Source of the DNA: Liopterus haemorrhoidalis
Lineage: Eukaryota; Arthropoda; Insecta; Coleoptera; Dytiscidae
Direction: 5' to 3'
Assembly (NCBI GenBank): GCA_963971575.1
Contig: OZ020611.1
Span: 23,791,279-23,855,278, forward strand
DNA: 64,000 bases
Part shown: one piece after another, positions 54,709-64,000 of the stretch
How positions within the stretch are numbered: the first letter of the stretch is position 1
Layout: each line of letters opens with the position of its first letter
Translations under genes and position numbers: made by a program
Notes under the pieces: generated by a model
What the model saw: only the letters and a program-made list of their open reading frames with translations
The model's database searches: none
What the model was told of the DNA's origin: nothing

Positions 54709-54765
54709 TATATATCGAGAAAAAATTAAAATATCTTCAAGCATCTTCTGGAATTTCACTGAATA

Positions 54766-55490
54766 CCTTGTAATAGTATTTATGGCAAGACTACGTATAC
54801 TTGTATTATATAGGGGCAATATATAAAATATATGGAGCTATACAAATTTTATCAACGAATAAAATTATTTATTTTTTATTATTGTTTTATCGTGTCGATC
54901 CCTAATAAATTCCGCACTGAAATAATTCCAAATCATAACAAAACAATATAATTCAAAATTATCAAATATGTATTTGTCAAAATAATAAAAATATAGTGAA
55001 ATAAATTTTACGTTTTACACATTTGTAGAATATTGTTTCAATTTCATTTATTCAGTAATTATTTTTTACTCCCTCATAAATCAGAGTTCAATATAGCCAT
55101 GTGTAAATATAGTTTTATGACGTCACCAATTTGCGACGTATTGTCATGTTGCATTGTTTAACTTATTGCTATGAAATAAAAACATTGTATTTTAATGCAC
55201 TTTATGAAATGATTTTACTAAATTCTCGGAATAAAATTTATTGAACGAAGAGGATTATTTTGAATTATTTCCAGGAATTGTGTGATTTTATAATAAAACA
55301 TTTGATTTATTATTTAAAATAAATTTATGTGTAGTGTGACTTTTTATACTTTATGGCTTTTGTAAGTATTTAGTAAGTAAGGGATGCTCATTTGGGAGTT
55401 CAAATGTTTATTGTCGAAGCAATCGTATCAATTAAACAGTAAACTATCAATAATAGTATTTTCAAAGAAAATATGTATTTATATTAGAAG
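54766..55490. other. AT-rich non-coding stretch
   Basis: No gene or repeat structure could be supported here. Confidence 0.4.
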
Positions 55491-55495
55491 GGAAT

Positions 55496-55562
55496 TTCTC
55501 TATCTCTCTTTTTCTCTATCTTTCTCTCTTTCTCTCTCATTTTCTTTCTTTCTTATTTTTTC
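55496..55562. repeat. (TC)n / CT-rich microsatellite
   Basis: An imperfect TCTCTA/TTTCTC repeat of about 65 bp. A frame across it gives only Leu/Ser-rich low-complexity sequence. Confidence 0.8.
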
Positions 55563-55869
55563 ATCAATTGCCTTACAAGGGGATTTGGTGGCGTCATGTC
55601 TGCACAAAAGTTTTCGTTTTTGGAGCTTACGTTTCTCGATCTTTGACCAAATGTTGACTTATAGCATCATTTGGTCGACCCAGGGTTTGGGATATCTGCC
55701 TCGATCGACATCTATCTACTAGATAGATGTCGTCATCTATCTACTATCTCTTGCATGATTTACCTTTCCATGCCGTCTCTGGTTATTTGGATAACTTATA
55801 ATTGAATTTATCGGAAAATAAAATGTGTTTTTTTTAGAGGCGGAGACCTTTAAATTGAAATAAAACACA

Positions 55870-56630
55870 GAAAAATGTTTTTAATATCTATGAAATTGGT
55901 TTAATTTGAAATATAATTTTTTGACATTAATGTCTGAATATGATTTCGGGCATATGGCCGCCGCGGCTGGCGCGTAGGTGTCGTAATCTGGATGTCCAAT
56001 TTTCACACACTCTTCGCAGTATTTCGGAAACATCGCGTCGAATGTTGGTTTCCAAGCACTCAATTGTTCCTGGTTTATCGGCGTAGACATGCAACTTTAC
56101 ATATCCCCAAAGAAAATAACAAAAGCCAAAAACCAAAAGTGTGCTTCATCACTGAACAAAATTTTCAAATGAAATTGTGTATCAATGGCAATGTTTCCAA
56201 GCATGTAAACCTAGATCTTTACGCGAAATTTTCCATAAAGTGGATGGGCACAAGTTAAATTGTTAAGCAGGATGACGAATTGGTATATTTGGATCATCAT
56301 CAACACTACGTTGCACACCAGCAATTACTTGTTGTATGCGCACTGTACGACGTCTTACGGGATGCGTTTTATCGTTTAGAGTAAACGTATTGCGTAAACG
56401 ATCCATAGTTTCTCGAATTAATCACTCTGATGGACGATTATGAGCACCATAAACGCACGTAATGCCCGATGTGTTTCTCGAATTGAACCGTGTTTTTCAA
56501 AATGAAATTGAACAATTTGAAAACGTTGCTCCGGCGGGAGTCTCTTCATGATGAATTGCCAAACCAAACTTACCTCAAAACAATCGAGATCTGTCAAATC
56601 GTCTGTCACAGAAAACAGTGTTGCCAATTT
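55870..56630 (-). pseudogene. VISITOR/rosa-like (DD41D-type group) transposon fragment, internally deleted
   Basis: On the minus strand the N-terminal piece (56567-56418) reads LPPEQRFQIVQFHFEKHGSI, then RETHRALRAF. A middle piece near 56150 reads ILFSDEAHFW (first catalytic Asp). The C-terminal piece (56090-55927) reads VYADKPGTIECLETNIRRDV, then LRRVCENWTSRLRHLRASRG and MPEIIFRH. The order matches the transposase group seen intact at 59.3 kb. The segment with the second and third Asp is gone. Terminal repeats were not identified. Confidence 0.68.
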
Positions 56631-57120
56631 ACTTATCCCATCTCAAAAAAAAAAAAAAACACCCGTTATTTTAGTGATACTTTGATACTTTTATTAATGT
56701 ACTGTTATAATAAAAACCATTTATCTTAAATTATATTTACTTTATTTTAACATAAATTCACAATTTTCATGATTCAAATAGTTGGGCCAACTTCACTGAG
56801 ACTGGGCCCGTATATTATATAAAAAAAAAAAGCCCTATGACCGAAATGGACCAACATTTTCACAGTAACTTTAGGACTTTAGAAAAATTTTAAAAATGTG
56901 CTTTTTAACCATTTTATTTTTAATTATATTGGCGCATCTAACTATTTCTGAAAATACAGCGAAAAGTCATGAATTTCCTTTGAACAGTTGGTTGAACGGA
57001 TGTATAAACCGGCACGCTGTCCGATCGTCTTCGGTCAACATCATAATTGTTCGGATGAGGCATTACTTACAAGTGAACGTATTTTTTGAAATCCTGTAAA
57101 AGTTACCTAGTCATTAATAA

Positions 57121-57291
57121 CAGTGCCCTACGCAGAAAAATATTTCGGTGGGGGGGAGGGGTTTTACAACATCGGAATTTATACGTATTGAAAAGGGCTC
57201 AATTTTGAAATGCGGTAATTATAATTTTAATACTTTTCTAATTTTCGGGAGAGGGGATATATATCTCTAACCCCACCCACGTACGCCACTG
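57121..57291. mobile_element. 171-bp hAT MITE
   Basis: Termini CAGTGCCCTACGCAGAAAAA and GTACGCCACTG are flanked by near-identical 8-mers ATTAATAA (57113-57120) and ATTAACAA (57292-57299). Internal G- and C-rich blocks (GGTGGGGGGGAGGGG) are striking in this AT-rich context. Non-coding. Confidence 0.7.
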
Positions 57292-57380
57292 ATTAACAAA
57301 ACATTATAGTTCTAAATAAAATATTGTGTTTACCTTGCAAATAATGACTGGGATGATTACAATCTTCGTCGACATTATTA

Positions 57381-57944
57381 GACCGGGAGCTCATGACAGT
57401 TTTTGGTCTCCGATTTCATACAGCATGCTTTTTGGAGGAGAGAATATTTACCCTGTGACAACAAAAAAGGGATGGTACTAAACCCCTGCACGCTTTACGG
57501 TCATAGGGAAAATTGCATTTCCACTTAAACACAAAATTTTTGTGCTTTTCTCTGATTTAATATTGCTTGCCCTTTTGTCAAAAGAAAGTTATAACAAATT
57601 TAAAGTCTTTTAAATATATGCATGCGATTCGGAGGGTCCCAAAGGGCTCAAACGGTCATGTGATCTTATAATAAAACAATATGATTTTCCGCGTTTTCAT
57701 ACAGCTGCCTATAATTAAAAGACTTTAAATTTGTTATAACTTTCTTTTGACAAAAAGGCAAGCAATATTAAATCAGAGAAAAACACAAAAATTTTGTGCA
57801 AGGGGAAATGCAATTTTCCCTATGACCGGAAAGCGTGCAGGGGTTTAGTACCATCCCTTTTTTGTTGTCACAGGGTAAATATTCTCTCCTCCAAAAGGCA
57901 TGCTGTATGAAATCGGAGACCAAAAATGTCATGAGCTCCCGGTC
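57381..57944. mobile_element. 564-bp palindromic MITE, TA-flanked (copy 2)
   Basis: The same element as at 28032-28594, with arms of about 230 bp beginning GACCGGGAGCTCATGACA. TA lies at 57379-57380 and 57945-57946. Its spacer is the reverse complement of that in copy 1, meaning insertion in the opposite orientation. Confidence 0.88.
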
Positions 57945-57999
57945 TATATATGCTTGTTAAATAAAATATTATCATCAAAAATTCCAAAAAATAATTTGA

Positions 58000-59150
58000 T
58001 AAAATTGTATTTTGGTTCACACCAGTGTGCATTACTCTCAATTTTTTATTTTTACAAAGCGCGACCCAATTCAGATACATTATAGTTCATTAAATTTCTG
58101 GTACCTTGATTTTACTTGTTTACTTTTGGCCGTAAGGCTGATTAATAAAGTAAAAAATAGTTTACTTATATATAGTTTTTAATCCCATTTACTAACGCCT
58201 TCAAAATCTATGTATCGGATTTCTTACTATATTTTATCCACCCAATTTTCGTATCAATAAAATACGCCTCCATCCTTTTTCACAATTAATTTCGGAAGAC
58301 AGGTTGAGTAAAAATCCATAAACCATACCGTGGGTTCATGTATGCGTTCAATGTTGAGATTTATATCTTCGCCCACATTTTAATAATGGAATTTGGACCT
58401 GTTTCGGAGTTCGTGAAGTTGACATGAGATTGTGGAAAGAGTAGGTAACTCTGCCAAGTGAAATGTTCGGAAAATAAACGCCAGACAGACTTGTTTAAGA
58501 AGACAAATGAGAAAAAGAGCGGATTCTGGCTTGGCTCTGCAGAAAAGATACGTTTGTTAATGTCATTGTGGCTGGAATGTATTATTCTTGTTACTGGCCA
58601 GGGATTAATTAAATCTTAGAATTGTGGAATTACGATTGATTGTGATAGTTTAATTGTCTACTGTTTTCTTGTTATAAAGATCCTGTAAGCGCTACGTTAG
58701 TTTCCAAGCGTAGTAATGGATATGACATGCTATATTCCTTTACATTCAAATAAAGTATCCTCAACCGTGGAGAAAGATAGAAGTATTTTTTGAGCCGTAA
58801 AGAGGCGGAACTTAGGTTGCGCAAGGGTTACTATGAATTTTAAATAATGTTAACTGAAGTTCCAATAATTCCATGTTTTACTTTAGATTTTATAAAATAC
58901 TGTAGAGAGTCCTGATACATTACTTTCATATCGTACCATTTATTATCAACTAAGTATCAAGCCTATAATATATTATGAAGTCTGATCTCAAACTTAAATG
59001 ATATTCCTGACTAAAGGAGTTCGGGTACTAGGCGTGAGTGTTATCCAGGGTTCATCATTACTTGCTTTAGTTTAATTTACTTTATTGATGTCTGACCGAA
59101 GTCAACTGCTTGTTTCTGGCTGAGTTGAGGTTCTAGCTGATGATATATAA
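58000..59150. other. AT-rich non-coding stretch
   Basis: No coding sequence or element boundary could be supported between the palindromic MITE and the DD41D element. Confidence 0.4.
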
Positions 59151-59162
59151 TATATATATGTA

Positions 59163-60474
59163 CAAGGTGTCTCAAAAGAAATTTTATATTTATTTAGCTT
59201 ACTGCGTGAACGCAACGTATCCGAGGGGCGCGGGGGTTATGTCAACCGGTAGCCTGGCTTTTGGGAATTCAGTCGCTATGGAGCGTTTCTCGGGAGCAGA
59301 CCGCGCGTTATGCGTGCGAAAGTTTTACAAAAACGGTGATTCGGCGACTGTAGCGCGTAGAAAATTCTGCAGTATTCGAGGTTTTCGCCACTTAAAATGA
59401 TGCGCCAAGCATTCCTCTCATTCGACATTGGGTTAAAAAGTTTGAAGAGACTGGTACAACGCTGGATAAATCAAAATCCGGGCGACCTAGGTCATCAAGA
59501 ACGGTAGAAAACGTGGAGAATGTTAATCAGTCTGTTCGTGACGACCCGAACCTTTCAATTCGGAAGCGCGCAATTGCTTTAAATGTGCATAGATCATCAT
59601 TACATCGCATTATGCACAAAGACTTAAAGCTGCACCCCTACAAAATTCAGTTGGTGCAAGAATTAATGCTCCAAGATGCCAGTCAGAGGCTTAATTTCGT
59701 AAATCAGGTGATTGAGCGATTTTCAACGTTTACCAACATTTTGTTTTCGGATGAAGCTCATTTTCATCTTAATGGCCACGTAAATAAGCAGAACTGCCGA
59801 TACTGGAGTGCAACGAATCCGAAACGCAAACATCAGAAACCCCTACATTCGCCTAAAGTGACCGTATGGGCTGCGATGTCGGCGCGAGGAATTATCGGCC
59901 CTTACTTTTTTGAAGACGAAAGGGGGCGTGCAGTTACAGTGAATTCAGAGCGTTATGTGGAGATGTTAGACAACTTCTTGGTACCTGAACTGCAAAACTT
60001 TCCTGGCTATAACCAAAGAACATGGTTCCAACAGGACGGAGCAACTTCACACACGTCCAATATGTCTCTGCCACGTGTTCGTGAAATTTTCTCAGGCAAA
60101 TTGATCTCCCGGAGAGGTGACATAAATTGGCCTCCACGCAGCCCAGATTTAACCCCTATGGACTTTTTCCTATGGGGTTATCTTAACTCTAAAGTTTACG
60201 CCAATAAACCGACTTCACTGGCGCATTTGAAAGAAAATATCCGTCACGAAATGGCAGCCATCCCTGAGTCCACCTGCCGAGACATCATAAGTAATTTTAC
60301 TGTTCGATTAAATGAGTGCCGAGAACGCGAGGGTCTACATTTAGACGATATTATTTTTAAGAAATAAAATCCCAAAAAGTGTATTTTAATAATTAATAAG
60401 CATTTTTTCTATATACGGCTTACTTTTTTTTAATCGATCCACTAAATATAAAATTTCTTTTGAGGCACCTTGTA
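59163..60474 (+). mobile_element. full-length DD41D (VISITOR/rosa-like) Tc1/mariner-superfamily element
   Basis: Termini CAAGGTGTCTCAAAAGAAAT and ATTTCTTTTGAGGCACCTTG are inverted repeats of about 30 bp, flanked by TA. The length is about 1.3 kb with one transposase gene on the plus strand. The transposase is intact apart from a break in the N-terminal HTH region. It is the youngest-looking autonomous-type element in the right half of the window. Confidence 0.88.
59278..60367 (+). pseudogene. DD41D transposase, frameshift near residue 35, otherwise open
   Basis: The start MERFSGADRALCVRKFYKNG (59278) runs in frame to about 59345 and then needs a one-base shift near 59370. The second frame has a TAA at about 59394, then is open from NDAPSIPLIRHWVKKFEETG through SGRPRSSRTVENV to the stop at 60365-60367. 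Catalytic residues are all present: ILFSDEAHFHLNG, WFQQDGATSHTSN and SPDLTPMDFFLWGY. Counting from QQD to PMD gives 41 intervening residues, i.e. DD41D, the spacing of rosa/VISITOR elements. The C-terminus is NECREREGLHLDDIIFKK. Transposase would cut and paste its own element at TA sites. Confidence 0.85.
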
Positions 60475-60894
60475 CTTACCAACCGACTGATCAAGCATCT
60501 TGTAATTAGTCTGGATCTTAGCTGTTCACTTAAGTTCTTAAAGGTGAAGGTTTACATACGTTAAGTAAGACGGTTTAAAATTAATTACTTTGATTTATTA
60601 TGATATATTTACAGGAGTAAGTTTGGAAGATTAAATTATTATTAAGGTATTAAAATAATGAAATGATTAAAACAAATAGAATCGGATAGATCACCAGAAT
60701 GCCGACACAGTGTCTCTAAGAATTGAATAACTTAGATGTTTATGCTAACCGGACTGAATACTTTCTGACCTCATTTTCAGAGAGACGGGTGTTTATATAA
60801 GAGGGCTAGTAGTGTTTCTAGAAAAAGGGTTTAAGCATTGTTCAAGGAGATGCTAGTGTTCAATGTTATTAATCAATAACTCAAATATCTCCTA

Positions 60895-61295
60895 TACTCT
60901 ATCTCAAAAAGACTGATAGTAATAAATCATTTTGTCAGGCAGTTACCAATGGCGTGCACATTTTAAACACGTTTAATTTGGTTATGTGTATTTTTATATT
61001 ACTACTTATCATTTTATTAAACGCACGCCTGTGACCATATTTATCATATCATTAAACACACCTCTGTGACCATATTTTTCCTCAAAATTTTAGGGTCAAA
61101 TTTTTATGATCTATTGTGTTTAACCCTAGTTCGTATTCCTATATAATATGTGTGGCACACTCGGTTGTTTTTAACAATATTTCGTTTCGAACTATTAATA
61201 TTCTGTCGCTTTTGTTTTGCCGCTTCTGTGTGAAAAACAATAACTTTTTACAAATAATAAATGTTTATTACTATCAGTCTTTCTGAGATAGAGTA
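60895..61295. mobile_element. 401-bp TA-flanked MITE with internal 33-bp direct repeat
   Basis: TACTCTATCTCAAAAAGACT and its complement face each other over about 34 bp; TA lies at 60893-60894 and 61296-61297. Inside, CATTAAAC-CAC-CCTGTGACC and ATATTT occur twice in tandem near 61013-61075. Non-coding. Confidence 0.78.
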
Positions 61296-61672
61296 TAGAA
61301 CAATGTACCATAAAAAATATATTTCTAAAGATACGTGTTGAAACGTCAGGTTTCTAATTTTATTTTATTATCTGAATTCTCACAAATGTTGACTGTAAAG
61401 TACCCTTTAAAATCCCTAAAAAACAATTGCAGTCCATTTCAAAGAAATTTTCGTGATGGGTGGTTTGTGAAAGTTTGTCTTAGGTAAATAATTTGTCCAG
61501 GAGGACTAACCGATTCGTTACAATACTATAATTTCTTGTATTTCTTTTAATTAAATTAATTTATAAAACAGAGTCACGAACAACAAATTGTATACAATTT
61601 CAAATGACGTATTGTAGCCAAATGGAGTGGAGGAAGGTGGAAGTTATGAAGTCTTCATCCTAAATCCTCTAG

Positions 61673-61957
61673 GTGGCGCATTTACCTCCCTCGTCAAAAC
61701 GGGGGTCAAGGATTTATAAACTGGAGAGTTTGCACCAACTCTTCCTGGTTACAGCTAACAGTTTCCTCAGAAGTCCGGACTCACTATTACAACCCGTTAG
61801 TGAACACGAATTTAGTGGCAAAAGGTCGTTTCTTTACCATGCAGTGCCTAGAGCAACAACGAAATTTAGCCTGGCAGACTTGAATCTCGTCAGGGAAAAC
61901 GCTAGAGTACAACTCTCTCAAGAGGAGTACAACAGAGTTACCAGTACAGTGAAATGA
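61673..61957 (+). CDS. unidentified 94-codon ORF
   Basis: The frame has a balanced composition (e.g. KFSLADLNLVRENARVQLSQ) unlike most AT-rich spurious ORFs. No domain is recognised. It lies just upstream of the LINE fragment at 62.08 kb and might be part of the same retroelement or chance. Confidence 0.2.
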   Translation: MAHLPPSSKRGSRIYKLESLHQLFLVTANSFLRSPDSLLQPVSEHEFSGKRSFLYHAVPRATTKFSLADLNLVRENARVQLSQEEYNRVTSTVK

Positions 61958-62084
61958 GGGGTGTCTATCTATATGTCTATCTATGTTGACAAAATAAAAC
62001 ATGAGTAAAAGTATGTACTCTGTCTTCTTCAACATAAAATCTAGAGTTGTCCTCCAAATTCACGTTCTCGTTTCTTAAGTCTGA

Positions 62085-62870
62085 AAGATTTGTGTCAGGA
62101 TGGTGTTATAAATACTTTGGCGAACAGAGCCCACATATTCCAAATTGCGAAGACCACAATCTATAGATTGTGCCACCGCTATCCTGAAACCATTATGCAC
62201 ATTATGTCTACGTGTCCATCACGTGCAGCGTCGAGGTACTTGTTTCGACATAATGCTGCCCTTCGCGTGCTTTGCTACCATCTTAGACCAAATACCGGTT
62301 ATACCGTTCATCCTTTCTGACATAGTATCGGTAGTAAAAAATTCCAAGTGCCGCATTTATTAGAATTAGTCCTTCCCCACCTCGTTGTTACTCATAGTCA
62401 CCGGACATAACACTCCTAGATATCGAGACCAAACAGATGTTTGCGATCGAATATTCAAGTCCTGCTAATATCTTTCCCAAGGAGAAGGAAAAGACGTTCA
62501 AGTATATGTGGATCTCTTGTCCAAGCTTAGAAAGCTGTATCCAGGGAAAGCTGTATCCAGAGAAAGCTGTTTTGGGTGGTATAAAAGCCTTCTACCGAAG
62601 GAAAATCGAGTCCATTCCCGCCTGCAGATCTTCTGCTACATTTTTTATTTGCAGGATGCAGAAAGCAGTGTTACTCGGACCTCTCCGCTTTGTACGGGTA
62701 CTGGATCTGGCGTAACTTTTGCGCCTTCATATCGCCAGGATTTGGAATGCAGCCGTGTGTATTTGGCTTCAATAGTTTCTAATATGACGTAGCTCTAAAA
62801 TTTACTAAAGATTGCGATTAGTGGATGCTTGTCAAGATCTGACAAACCTCAAATAATAATAATAATACAG
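62085..62870 (+). pseudogene. non-LTR retrotransposon C-terminal fragment (zinc knuckle plus post-knuckle domain)
   Basis: The first frame (62090-62320) reads TTIYRLCHRYPETIMHIMST, then CPSRAASRYLFRHNAALRVL, close to the C-x2-C----ET--H---(S)C--LA---Y--RH pattern after the RT of several LINE clades; the first Cys is Tyr here. A later piece reads KDVQVYVDLLSKLRKLYPG, resembling the conserved K--KY--L--EL++LY end of the following domain. Several frame changes lie between. The 3' end at about 62852 has AATAATAATAATAATAC. Confidence 0.55.
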
Positions 62871-63129
62871 TGTTATTGTCAACATTTAATTTTTTTTTTC
62901 AATTGATAGGTTTGGATTTTAACTTAAATTTCAATTGTATTTTAGTTAATAAATAATTTGTATTTATTACGTATATAAACGCAGTTTCATTTTCAAATTG
63001 TTAATAATATTATGTAGCTAAGCCGGTTTTTACTTTGGTTGAAACCGGTTACAGAGGGATATAATAGACGACAACATGAACAACGTAACCGGTATTTTTA
63101 GTTTTCGTTCCAAACGGAAACAAACGGTA

Positions 63130-64000
63130 TATTTTTGTTCTCATTTCCTGATATCTGCTCTTGATTATTTGTCAACAAACTCTGATTATATTTCACAAAA
63201 ATAAAAACAAATATTTCCTTTTAAAAGAAAAATTGAAACCGATTAAATAATAACAAACTAAAAGTATTCATACATTTATATGTAAATTGAATTCAAATTG
63301 AACAACTATAATCATATTTGAATTGAAATTTCGCCTCTTTATTCGCAGTATATAAGCGTAAAAAACAATCTATTTTCCATTTAGTCGACAACAACATTTT
63401 TGCCAGACCATTAATAATATTTTTCCATTAAGTGCGTGACTGCAGTCTGTAACTGCAAGCTCTCAATGTTTGTTTCTAGCTACTTTATCTTGCAAATCAA
63501 CAATATGCGCAATGAATCAACAAAAGTCAGGTGTAAAACACACATTTCATATAGACGCCTAATTGTATAAATGTATCATGGACGGATCACGGATTCAGTC
63601 ATTTTCACGTGAATACGCCTTGTATTCAGATCAGTACTATAAGACCAGTACAGAAAGTTGAGCGTTACAGTAAAAGGGCATTGATAATAATTTTTATATT
63701 TTCAACACGAACTAAACTAACTTAGTATTATTTAAGATAGCTGAGAGAACAAAGGTTTGTTAGTGACCTTGAGATTACACGCCGTGATAAACGGAGGGGG
63801 AGCATTTTACATCGCGAAAACTTCAAATCATCTTCGGATTTCGAACCGTTGCGACGTCGATATTGGTCTCAAATGAAAGCAAACGTCGAGATCTCTAGAT
63901 TGGTGTTTGATGTGAAATCGAGTACAGTGTTTGAAAATCAGTGAATTTTAAAAACAATAGTTTCTTTTCTCATATTCATTTTTGCTGTTAAGTTAATGAT
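63130..64000. promoter_or_regulatory. non-coding right edge; possible promoter region of a gene to the right
   Basis: TATATAAG occurs at about 63349 and arthropod-initiator-like TTCAGTC at about 63596. The last 400 bp are richer in CG dinucleotides (GTTGCGACGTCGATATTGGT near 63848) than the surroundings. This would fit a 5' flank or untranslated first exon on the plus strand. No coding start is in the window, so this is only suggestive. Confidence 0.2.

Larger units (their letters stand above)
53005..54765. mobile_element. maT-like element with long inverted ends that include coding, split by a mariner
   Basis: The left end (53005-53215) is the complement of the right end (53650-53788 plus 54709-54765 around the mariner). 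Both ends include the C-terminal coding of the same transposase, so the inverted arms are about 200 bp. Between them lies the middle of the gene on the plus strand (53230-53750). This looks like a foldback derivative of a maT-type transposon. A mariner then landed in the right arm at 53791-54708. Confidence 0.6.

Noticed and set aside
55384..55722. 112-codon plus-strand frame
   Set aside because: Its central part is translated (TC)n microsatellite; flanks show no domain.
62437..62792. Two overlapping frames of 92-94 codons as genes
   Set aside because: They are alternative frames over a frameshifted LINE C-terminus; only one carries the conserved pattern and only in part.

Overview
The window is AT-rich, intron-containing nuclear DNA from an insect. 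A beetle is a reasonable guess, because the one host gene resembles luciferin-regenerating-enzyme/regucalcin proteins, but the species cannot be fixed from the sequence alone. No rRNA, tRNA, CRISPR array or prokaryotic operon was seen.

The only convincing host gene is the 3' part of a plus-strand SMP-30/gluconolactonase-like gene with four exons (1-209, 1853-2041, 7722-7840, 9618-9845). Its splice phases join into one frame that ends in TGA; the N-terminus lies left of the window. Intron 2 is stretched by a nest of transposons: an outer hAT (2118-6979, 8-bp duplication CCTTGAGG), an inner hAT (2282-6864, ACCTAGAA), a palindromic Penelope-like element (PLE, 2981-6642, 14-bp duplication) and a TA-flanked MITE in one PLE arm (5653-5982). 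Intron 3 carries a Harbinger-like element with another TTA-flanked MITE inside it.

From about 10 kb to 64 kb the DNA is almost entirely mobile-element debris. It includes LINE pieces of several clades (10.4-11.3, 17.7-19.0, 20.3-20.7, 24.3-24.8, 25.7-26.9, 38.4-39.7, 42.9-43.4, 51.4-52.6, 62.1-62.9 kb), a two-gene Harbinger (29.1-31.2 kb), a pogo-like fragment (36.8-37.2 kb) and many IS630/Tc1/mariner elements. The mariners include a nearly complete Mos1-like copy at 50.1-51.4 kb, a DD41D element at 59.2-60.5 kb, an open-frame internally deleted mariner at 53.8-54.7 kb and two copies sharing one internal deletion at 19.5-20.8 and 38.7-39.6 kb. hAT and TA-flanked MITEs fill much of the rest.

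The most interesting signal is a set of PLE 3' ends carrying a hammerhead-ribozyme-like core (CTGATGA, a short stem, GAAA, then ACGT). It recurs at 3.06, 6.5, 15.6, 34.5, 45.1 and 48.4 kb, with a divergent second family at 41.8 kb. Several of these PLE insertions are head-to-head palindromes. The autonomous elements are mostly broken, so the region reads as a graveyard in which insertion order can be reconstructed from exact target-site duplications.
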